From: Antedon mediterranea
Taxonomy: Eukaryota; Echinodermata; Crinoidea; Comatulida; Antedonidae
NCBI RefSeq assembly: GCF_964355755.1
Contig: NC_092670.1
Location: 34,895,795 to 34,955,794 of the forward strand
DNA: 60,000 nt
Direction: 5' to 3'
Under the pieces are notes generated by a model. It searched no databases. It worked only from the letters and a program-made list of their open reading frames with translations, and was not told where the DNA came from. Shown here piece by piece: positions 26,401 through 38,400 of this stretch. A program made the translations under genes and the position numbers. Positions within the stretch are counted from its first letter, which is position 1. Every line of letters begins with the position of its first letter.

Positions 26401-29400
26401 GTTTAGCCATACCCTATTTCTATTCTTCTAAAAAATATACAAATTTGCTATTTCGTCTTCATAACGTAGACATTACTATGTAATTATATATATTTGTAAT
26501 TTGATTTTGTTGAATTTGTTTGCATACTAATTCACATGTTAATCAACTACGATTTAATAACCTCTAGGTCAGAGGAACAGATTCTAAATAATAATTTGCA
26601 TAAAATGCTTATTTTGCATATTTATTTGAATACTCACCTCTACAGTCTCCGTTGTAAGATTTTGTTAGCTGCGTTTGGTATTTCTGAGCCTCGCATCTTC
26701 GCTCGTTATCAAGTTCACATTCATTTGTGTACGTGACGCAGTCGGTACCACATACAGGTTTAGGAGTTGGAGCACATAATGTTTTACATCCTAAGTACAT
26801 AGAATAACATTGAACGTAATTGGCAATCAACCAAATAATGATAAAAGCTAAATCTGACTCTCGTCACATTATGAGACATAATATAGTATTAGCTAAGACA
26901 TTTTTGAGAATGAGCAAATTCCCGGTTTGGGGAATGAGTAAATTCCCGGTTTGGGGAATGAGTGAACAAAATCCCGATGGACTCTTTGAGGAATGAGCAA
27001 AATCCCGATGGACTCTTTGAGGAATGAGCAAAATCCCGATGGATTCATTGAGGAATGAGCAAAATCCCGATGGACTCTTTGAGGAATGAGCAAAATCCCG
27101 ATGGACTCTTTGAGGAATGAGCAAAATCCCGATGGACTCTTTGAGGAATGAGCAAAATCCCGATGGACTCTTTGAGGAATGAGCAAAATACCGATGGATT
27201 CTTTGAGGAATGAGCAAAATCCCGATGGACTCTTTGAGGAATGAGCAAAATCCCGATGGACTCTTTGAGGAATGAGCAAAATCCCGATGGACTCTTTGAG
27301 GAATGAGCAAAATACCGATGGATTCTTTGAGGAATGAGCAAAATCCCGATGGATTCTTTGAGGAATGAGCAAAATCCCGATGGACTCTTTGAGGAATGAG
27401 CAAAATACCGATGGATTCTTTGAGGAATGAGCAAAATCCCAATGGACTCTTTGAGGAATGAGCGAAATCCCGATGGACTCTCTGAGGAATGAGTAAAATC
27501 CCGATAAGTTTTTGAATGAGAAATATCCTAGTAGGCAGTTTGGGAATGAGCACTATCCGGCAGATTATTTGAGAATGCGACAATTCCCGGTAAACTCACC
27601 TACACTTTTACATGGTTTATCATCAATAGCTTTCAACCAGGGCTTGTTGCACACTGTTCTCTGAAGCTGGCATTCGGATATATAGGTAAACATATCAGAT
27701 CCACATACGGGCGAATAGATCATAGAACACACTTTATCACAAGGAGCTGTATAACATAATAATAGGTTTAAATATCATTAGGCCTACTTCAATTGATTAC
27801 ACAATGTGTGATGATAATAAAAGACAAAGATGAAGATAATGATTATGACGTCATTTATAGGCCTACTGATGATGGAATGATAACCATGTTTACGAAAAAC
27901 AAGAGGAAGAAGATAACGATAATGATGGTTTTATGAATATCCTGGTGATGCACTATGCAGACAAAATGAAAAAAGAGGATGATGAAAATAATGAATAACG
28001 GTCATAATTGACAATTTCGAAAGATAATTTATATAGGTTTTTTTTTTCAACGATTGATTATTATAGCATATTCTTCAAAATTCAATTTCAAGAAGGAAGA
28101 CAGCAAATGGAGTCTGTTTGTCTGACAGTTCAATACAACTGATTTACAGTCAATAATTCTCTCAATATTTTATGAATAAAGAAACCGATCATGATTGAAT
28201 AGACTTTGGTATGGGGCGCCAAAGCGTAAACAAATTAATAAAAGACGTCTTTTTATGGCATGTACATCTTCAGCAAAAACACCATAATGAGAAAATAGTT
28301 GAAGCGTTACTTTGTGTTAGCAATTAAAGATACAATAATGTAGTATTATTAATAATATATTATCTTACGGCGCCTTGTACTTAAGTACATCTGTTTTTCT
28401 CTGTAACGCCCTGTCCTACTTTAGTTTGATGGGTCAGGGAAACTCGCTCTCAGGTGAAAACAAGTCTGAGTGAAAGGGTGTTCAAAAATAAAAGACAGAC
28501 CACCATTTGGTCAGAGTATCACGTGAACAAAGTTGTAGTAAACTGAAGTGGATTAAAAACTGTTACATTACTATATTAACTTATTAACTATATTATATAG
28601 TGTAACTATACCAAAATTACATTATAAAGAATATAACACAGAGAACTAGAAATGAAGGATCATGTTAGGATACAATTATTTTTAATTACGTTAGACCATG
28701 ACCTAATTAAAAATCAAATAAGCCAAATGTAAAAATGTGAACATTCTTTAGAATGCTGTGAATACGATTTCGTGTATTGTATAGTAGGCCTATATCTCAG
28801 AATCAATAGTTTATTGCACTACAGCTAACTAACTTTAAAAACATGAAATAATAATCATGTTCTTTTTCCAAGAAAGTATGAGACGCCATGAAGGGCGGTA
28901 GACGCATTAATTAATTGTCTTGTTCATCCATTAAACATTAGACTACTAACACCATCCATTCACAATTATGTGTGTGAAAAGAGTAGACAATGTTTTTTCA
29001 ATTTGCAGATATCAAGAGAATACATGTATGACACGCCATGGAGCGTGCACTATGAAACGCTTTCCAATGTATTGATTATCATTATTTTTCAGTCTAAAAA
29101 CATTAACACTAACACCTCTGGGTAAATCAGTGTGAATATCGTAGACATTCTACCCATCATTAATTCAGTATAAGTATCTTTGTATTCATAAATTTAATCT
29201 GAAAAGTCTATGAATATTATTTCTAAATTTAAAATTTGAGCATTTCATTACATCAACACATTCAAAATCGATATTAAGCAAGCTGTGACGTCATAGAATT
29301 ATAAATTGTTGTAAAAATAATGAATGCATTTTATTGACTACAGAAAATCACTGTTCTTAGGAATATACAGTAATATATTATTGTAAATTGTATATATGGT

Positions 29401-32400
29401 AAGTGCTTGGCTACCTGTATTGTTGATCATGTATAGTGTTGTGTGTATGAAAAATTAACTTTAGTGCAGTGTAATAAAACTCGATTAATAAGTAAAAACA
29501 ATTAGGATTGGATCAAGATTCGAAAGCGCTTACAATAAATGATAAATGATTTGTGTACCATAAAATATACGCGCACTTACATGGTACGCGCGCGTCCACA
29601 TGGATGTGTCTTATACGCGCACTTACATGGTACGCGCGCGTCTACGTGGATGTATTACTGACATATAACATCCAAAATCGTGTTAACTATTTACTTACAC
29701 AAATCACAAGTTCGTCCACTGTATCCGGCTTGACATTCACAAACGAACGTGTCTTCCTTTGTTAAGCCTACTGTACATTTCCCAGAATTTTTACAAGGAT
29801 TTGGTGAACAAGGGTCTGTGTCTGTAAGGCAAAATAAAAGAGTAGTAGTTTAACTTCTCACATAACTAAGCCTACCTATCAAACCAAGTTTTCAAATCCA
29901 AATATTTGACAATATCAATTTTGCCTAAGTTTGGTAGGCCCTATAATGATTAAAATATATACAGATTTATTATAGATAAATTGCCATTTTGTATTATTAT
30001 TTATTGTATTATTTAATTAATATATCTGTTCAAAATAAATTATCAATTTATAGACAGTCATGAGCAAATGTAATTAACACGTCTATGAACGAGCTAAAAT
30101 TGTATTTAGAAGAGGAAACAAGATCCTAAAATACCAGAAAAATTAAGGAAATAAGTATTATGGAAATTAGAATTAAGGAAATTGGAAAATATGAAAGTAG
30201 ATTTGAAGACAAATCTCAAATTAGGAAAGGGAATGACAAAATCAGAAGTTAGACTTTGAAGGGTACTAGCTAATAAAACGGGGACGTTTGAGGAAAAGAG
30301 CAATCATGAGGGTAGATTAAAGAGGTCTTGAAAACGGAACTTGGAGTTTTTTTTTTTGCTGTCATTGCTGTACTAGTGTTGAAGGAGGAAAGACAGCTTA
30401 TATACCGTAACAGCCGAATGGATATAAATAAGTCTTTAAATGTTGTATATAGAGCCAAATGGGGCAATGTTTTATGTTGTGTAAGATGACGTGTTTTTTC
30501 ATAATGCAAACATTCAACTTCGTCCTTCGGATGAGAAATTAGGCGTTGGTTCGTCTATATACATAAACTATATGAGTAGAAACTTTAGTGTGGCTGCCTT
30601 GTGCAGTGCAGCACTGTAAATATATATCATTACATAAACATGGCATTAACATACCGTTGTTCATATATTCGTTGAATGAATTGAATAAGGAGATATAAAT
30701 ATAAATATCTTCTTTAGATCGTACATCCGGTTTATTTGATTTTAATTTATTCTAGGCCTACAATGTAAAATTTGGTTGTTAATTCATCTTTTATAGCCTC
30801 CTTAGCTCCTTCGACTCGGCCTCACAAGAGAGATCGAACGTCTTCTTTGCCTAGGGATAAACCTGACTGAATATACAGATGATACAAAAGTAGAAAGCCA
30901 AAGGTTAGCTTAATACGAATTAATCATTTCCATTTTAATATAAATGTCTACATAAGAAAATTAACCTACTCATCATGGCTTACCCTGTCTGTGTAAATGT
31001 TACATTTCGAACGTAACTAGAATAAGTAACGACAAGGTTGAACTATGTTTGTCAATTATATATTTATCTTTAATTATTAAAACAAGACCCCTGTGAGAAT
31101 CAATGGTTTAATCCATTTAGATTTAAGGTTATCTTTAAATTATATTCTATTTCGATTATTTTAAACTCTATTAGATTCTTGAATAATTACACATCATTAA
31201 TAGTAATGGTGACACCAGCAAAACTTGATAATTCGATAGTAACGAAGTGGTGCAAAATTTACGGTAAAATGTTCCAATCGGCGTCGCATATTCAAAAATA
31301 TTTTACTGTTAAGAAACACGACAATTTTCTTACCTATTTCACACATAACTCCAGCATAACCTGGTGCACATTTACACATATACATGTCTCCGTAGCTGAT
31401 ACACGTTCCGCCATGTTTACATCGAGATACATTGCATATATCTGGTACTAAAATAAATCAGTGTAATAATAATAATAATATTAGTAAACAATATTAATCT
31501 AAAAATATTACCATCGTTGTTAAAAAATCTCAACTAAAAATAAAGTATTATGATTATTCAAGAAGGTAACGCAAAATATAAATATCAAAGGCGTTGTTCT
31601 TTATGGCGTTCCATACCTGGTATTACCGTGATAAAACAATGTGTGAGTATATATGTGTTATATAGTTTAGTTATAATGACTGACTGTAATAGCACTGGAG
31701 TATGATCTAACATGCAAACCATATATAAGGTACAAAATGGAAACATTGATGATGAAAGTCAAATCAACTCTATGGCGTTCCATACCTGGTCGCACAGTGA
31801 TGATGCGACAATGCTGCGAGCAATGGGTTGCAAATCTTTAAATGATGTTATTAAAACGAAATACCCCACATAAGTATCATTGAGTATGATCTAATATAAC
31901 GAAAGAGGTACAAAATGGAAACATTGCTGATGGAAATCAAATATACATAAAAATGTTTTGTCTCCATGACGTTCCATACTTGGTCACACAGTGCAACTGT
32001 TTTAGTGATGTTATCAAAAAAAACTACAGTACCCCACTGGTGTATGTTAAAGCGTGGTTCCCACTAGCGACGCAACGCAATGACGTAACGCAACGCAAGT
32101 GAATTGACCAATCACAAGCGATGGCTTATTCGCTTGTGATTGCTAACTGTCTATAACTTCGCTTGTCATTGGTTAAAACGCTTGCGTTGCGTTTACGTCC
32201 TTGCGTTACGTTCTAGTGGGAACCACGCTTTAGAGTTACAAAATGGAAACATTGCTGATTAAAGGTAACGCCACCTCCTGGTCACACAGTGATGATGCGA
32301 CAGCACTGCAAGCAATGTGTTGCAAATGTTTTAGTAATGTTATTGAAAAAAAAATATCCCATATAAGGATCTAACATAACCAAAGATTTAGAAAATGGAA

Positions 32401-35400
32401 ACGTTGCTGATGAAAAACACAACATAACACAACATAGATTAAAAACTAGTGCTTATTTAGTTAGTTATCACGTCAATCAGATTAGTAATAATGTACTTTC
32501 AATCGAATGTAATGTGCAGATATGCGTAGAGTTACAACAACAATCATGTTATCTGTAAAGTACTTAGTTCGTTGAGCAAGACACATTAATGGATGTATAG
32601 GCTTGACAAGCGTGGACAGTTACACATTAAGCCTAATATTAAACATTAATGATATTCGCCATGCCTTGTTATATCAACTGCATAATCAGTAGTGAGTTAT
32701 ATAATATTTCATATTCATATCAATAATGTGTATGAATAAAGCATAATTTGAAAATGAAAAACAACTGGCTCCATCGGCTATCTACTATAGACACTCGCCG
32801 ATGATCAAACAGCAACAATTTGGATTGCTTATCAAGTTTTCCCTGTCATTTCATATTCACGTTTGAATTGAATCGATTTCTTTGACGGTGATTGTGTTAT
32901 CATTTTGGCGAGATTTCATTTTGATAGAATTATTTTATTCTACATTGTAGGTTATATACGAAATCAAAGTCATTTATGATGTATTATCAGAAACATAGTA
33001 CAATCTAACTAGTTTAAAATATAAAAACAAAAGCAAATCTCAGTTCTCTGGTCGTTGAATGGAATGACTTGTACGCACAATGCACGTGACGTGACATGTA
33101 ACATATTATATGCACATATTTCTTCTTTTCATTCTAGAGCTCTGTCTACACTATCAAACCAATTTGACAAAAAAAGTCTGATGTGCCCAAATATGGTAGT
33201 GATATTGCCAAATATGGTAGTGATGTGACATCATCATGCCCATATATGGGCACATCACATTTTTTGTCACATAAAGTTTGATAGTGTAGACAGAGCTTTA
33301 TTTCATCGCGTATTGACAAACATATTTATTATCTTAATTTGATCGTACCAGTATTTTATTTCTCTAAAATCGGTTTTCATTACTTCTATTAATATTTATA
33401 ATAATCAGCATCATTAATATTTATGATTATGTTTTTCGATTATTTAAACATTCAAAATGTTAACCCCCAAAAAATATTAGGTTGCTTATCGGTCTTTTGT
33501 GGCAATATTTGCGCTATTGACGTACCATACGAGTAAAACAAAACTATACGTGATAAATGAAAATGTGATATCGCTTCATCTGAAAATAAATGCAGGGTTG
33601 TTAGACATTGTTAGCGTGCTTTTGAAAGAGAATGTCTATCAAACTGACCTGTTTCTTCTATGTTATCTGAAACATTAAAATAAGAGAAAGCGGTAATAAA
33701 CAGTGGATTTTAATACACATTTGTTGTATATATTACTATACTGAGCATAAACAGTAGATATTATACTGCTGTTGGTTGTTGTACGTAACAAAAAGCATAA
33801 ATGACGAAACCAGATCCCTGCGGGTACCGAAATTTGTCACCTTTGTATTCTTAATGGTAATTTGCATAATATCAGGTATATGTTCACTACCTGTAACTTT
33901 ATTAAAGATGAATACTATAATTGAAAATAAGTATAACAATCATTATCTCAAATCAGGCAAACATCAAAGTTTCCAATTGGAACAATTGGACATTTTAAAG
34001 ACAAACGCCTTTTTTCTGTTTAGGTTTTCCATGATAGGGATCACACATTATTTTTAGAAATAACATAGTTGTCTAAATAATGCTGTTCTCCATGGAAAGC
34101 TGTATGTTTTATAGGATCATGTTTAGTACGTTGAAAGCAGTCATGTGACCAAACGTGGTATTACAAAATCGATACGGTATATTTAAAATAAATTTAATCT
34201 CATCATAATTAATTGCTCTTCAAAAAAAAAACTACATATGCACGCGATTCAATAATAACCATTTAATAATCGATAAGTCTAAATTATTATTTACTACAAA
34301 ACTAGACAATAAAAATATTGCAGCTGAGTGTGACACGAAACAAAACGTAATAATAATTGTAGGAGACTACAATAATAAAATAATGAATATTAATAGATTG
34401 ATTTATATAATTCAGATAAACTAGGTCTCACGCTATGTGTACAAGATTTACACTTTAGAATAAAATGCTTCTCCCTGATGGACACGTCATGTCCTAGACT
34501 GGTCCCCAAAATGTTGTTGCCCACAGTGTACTAGTAGATTGTTATCTGCAGTGCAAGTATTATATAAGTCGAAATGCCGTCTAGAACCAGACTATAGTCA
34601 TGTCCATGCAACAGCAGCAGCAGCCGTAAAAGGACTAAGTCATCAGTCAAACGCAATGGGACTGTGGGACTCGGTGTAACCCCTTCGTCGTCACGAAAAA
34701 TGTATGCTAGATTTTTTTAGCACAATTGTGTATACACTAGATATACGTTTCTTATCTAAAAGTTCTTTACAGTAATAACAAATAAGCGAGTCAGCTAGTT
34801 GCGACCAAACCATGTAAACTGGTTTCTTTCAACCCGAAAAGAACCGAGAGTCAACCGAGAGCCAACTGCGATTAAACTCAGCCAGTCAGCCAGTTGCGAC
34901 CAAACTATTTACACTGATTTCTTCTAACCCGAAAAGAACCGATAGTCAACCGAGAGTGAACTGAGAGTCAACTGCGATTGAACTCAGCCAGTCAGCCAGT
35001 TGCGACCAAGCTACGTACACTGGTTTCTTCTAACCCGAAAAGAACCGAGAGTGACACGAGAGTCAACTGCGATTGAACTCAGCCGTCTAAGTTAGTAATA
35101 TTATTAAAATCTAAACAATTAAATTATTAAGATTGCACGAAAGAAAACAATAAAAAAAAATTCCCAGCTAAATAATATTATGTTGCATTTCTATTAGACG
35201 ATTTAAAAAAAAAAAAAATTGATTTTTCATTAAATTTCTATAATTAGGTTTATGGAATACCGAACTATTTAAACCATAACAATTAAAATATTTGGTATTG
35301 CACGAAAGCGAAAGCGTGGTTATACAAATCTTGTTGAAATAACAAAAACAATAAACGATCATAAAGCTATTATTGAATCGTATAACCTTTTTTTTCTTTT

Positions 35401-38400
35401 TCAAATCAAATTGATTTTTCTTTAAAATTAATTATTTAGGTTTATTTTATTACGTGACACATGCTTTTATGATTCTCTGTTATCTTAATGTACATAAAGC
35501 CTGGTTCCCACTAGAACGCAACGCAGCGACGTATCGACGCCAAGTGCTGTATTGCGTAATCACAGGTGGGAACCGACGAAACAATAGTGGTGTAAACATC
35601 GCAGGTTTGATTTCACGCAGGCGGGGGAAAACACAATTATTGGAGAGCATTTGCTTATGTTGCGTAGGTCGCGTTGCGTTACGTCACAAGTGGTGTTTTT
35701 TTTTCAGGTCAGGTCGTCCTATAATAACTGACAAAACACAAAAGAACAAAACTATCGATTTTCGCATATCGCTTCTTAATTCTCCATTTTATCTAGTACG
35801 CCAATAGTTGACATACATAAGAGGATAATTGCATGATTTACATACAAAATGAAACCACCGTCGATACACGTTTATTTAAAATAATTTTATATCAAGAATT
35901 TTGAATTATGAGAAATTAATGATAAATTGAAATAGATCATGTCAAAATTATGTTACTGCTGTTACTGCAGTATCTAGGCTACGTTTTCTTTACGGAAATA
36001 CAATGTGATTTTAGTTTAAGTTTATGAGGAGGCATGTTACTGCAATTAACAATGTGTATGATTATTCAGAAAAGGCTTGCTAACATACAGTAATTGCATA
36101 AAAAGGGTAAAATGTAGTTACTGCAGTAACTGCAGTAGAATAGATAGAATAATCTATAAAGCTTGGTTCCCACTAGCGACGCAACGTAGCGCAACCTACG
36201 CAACGCAAGAAAATGCCCTTCCAATAATTGCCCCGACTGCGTGAAATCAAACCTGCGATGTTTGCAGCACTGTTGCGTCGTCGGTTCCCACTTGTGATTA
36301 CGCAAAACAGCACTTTAAAGCGTGGTTCCCACTAGCGACGCAACACAAGGACGTAACGCAACGCAAGTAAATTGACCAATCACAAGCGATGGCTTATTCG
36401 CTTGTGATTGCTAACTGTCTATAACTTCGCTTGTCATTGGTTAAAACGCTTGCGTTGCGTTTACGTCCTTGCGTTACGTTCTAGTGGGAACCAAGCTTTT
36501 GCGTCAATACGTCGTAGCGTTGCGTTACGTTGCGTCGCTAGTGGGAACCACGCTTAACTAAATGGAAGAAATTAGAGCACGTGTACTGGTTATGTCACAT
36601 ATCATTGCATTACATTTTAATGGCCATGCAGTTATTAACGTTTAGATAACAACATCCATATACACAATGTGTGAAATATATATTACAGTTTGGATGAACA
36701 AACCCATTATACTCATTAGTACTATATTCATTATTTCAACGAAATGTGACATTAAATTTATTCGATTTCTCTTACTTCAGCCTATTTAATGAACTGTATC
36801 GTTATACAGTATCTAGGAAAGTTCCACGAAACAGTGTCTATGATTATTACAGATTAAAACTAGAAGTACAATTCCATGTGGCTACTGGCACTGTATTTAC
36901 GAAATATGTTTTATAACGTACTATATGACGATAGGACAACGAATACAAAGTAATTTATTTACAACAACGGTGGTCTGAATTAATATCCATTCCAATGAAC
37001 AATGGATTTCCAGCTTGCTACGTATTTATATCGTTATTCGTTATTTTATAATAATTACGCATAACGAAAAAACTAGCGCCATCACAACAAATTCTTGAAA
37101 ATCAAGTTTAACTAAATACACTAGAATTGGCTACTCAGTGATCAGAACGAGGATCGAACCAGGTACTTGTGATTTAACTAGAAACCATTTTATATCGCTC
37201 CATGTGTTTAACAATCAACACGTCACTGATACGTTGAGTTGGATACAGACTACATGTTTAGAATGTGTTTAGAACCTAAACGTTTAAGGCTAAATGTGTG
37301 AAAAAAGTTGGTACAAAATACATGTTTTTAAACACTATTTTTACTATTGTCACATGTAGAACATTTACTTGAGGCCCGGGGTTAGTCATTAATTCACGGA
37401 TATGTTTTGTATGATTGACGAATCACTTTATAAATATTTAGAGCCAAATCATTGTGTCAAATTTTAACAGCTGGATGACTTACTGCCGATTAACAATGAG
37501 TTGCCCAGGGTTAGAAAGACCATAACTTAGACGGGGTTCCTAAACGTGACAAACCGCAGCGTTTCTGTCTTTACCACCTTTGATGACGTTCCCCTTCACT
37601 CTTCAAATGGCAAATTGTTCTAATTTAAAGTTTCATAAAAATATGTACTTTCTTGCAAAAGGTAATAACAATTAGAATATCAATTGGATAAAATAATCTC
37701 TGCCGATTTTTTTTTTCCGTGGGCCATATTTTAGGAATTTGGACGGCATCCATTGTCTTAATATAACGTAGGTCTATAATCATTGTAGTCCCTGAGGGTT
37801 GAATGATGGCAAACTTGGACAGGGGAATTTTTACGTGACAGGCCGCAAGGTCATCTGTACGTTGTTTTCAACTTTCACTCTTACTTATGAAGAACCACGA
37901 CCATTGTATATACTTTTTAAAACAAGACATATATTTTTTACAAAAAACGCCGCTTATCCCACAATAAATACCGTCTACATGCATCTCAATATTTATCAGG
38001 AAATGTTTCCATAGACCCTCCTTTCCCAGTCGTGATTTAGGGTGTGCGCATGCCCAGTCCGAGTTTCCAAATACCCATTCTTTCAGCCGTAGAAAACATA
38101 CCGCATCGTAACTGTTTCCTAATGCTTTCGTTCTCTTGAATAAAACTGCCTAAAGGAGCGGCGCGAAAAAATATGTATGCAAAGTTTTAGTTATTTGGAA
38201 ATTGCGCAGAATATAAATTAAAGCACAATATTATTCTTTGATATAAGTACTTTATTTAAACACAGGAGACAATTTAAAACCTGTAGTACTAGGTCAGCTT
38301 TAATCTTCTTACAGAAAAAAAAGTTGTATGATTATAAATTCATGTAATTTCACCTTGATAACAGTAAAAAATGGTTAAGATGGGCGAATCCGAAAGCCGC

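Noticed and set aside
26864-27583. Three overlapping minus-strand repeat frames of 129-239 codons
   Set aside because: All three frames are open over the 31-bp minisatellite, which shows repeat origin rather than coding constraint.
16561-27590. CRISPR-like direct repeats
   Set aside because: There are no unique spacers, the units are back to back, and the DNA is clearly eukaryotic with spliced genes.
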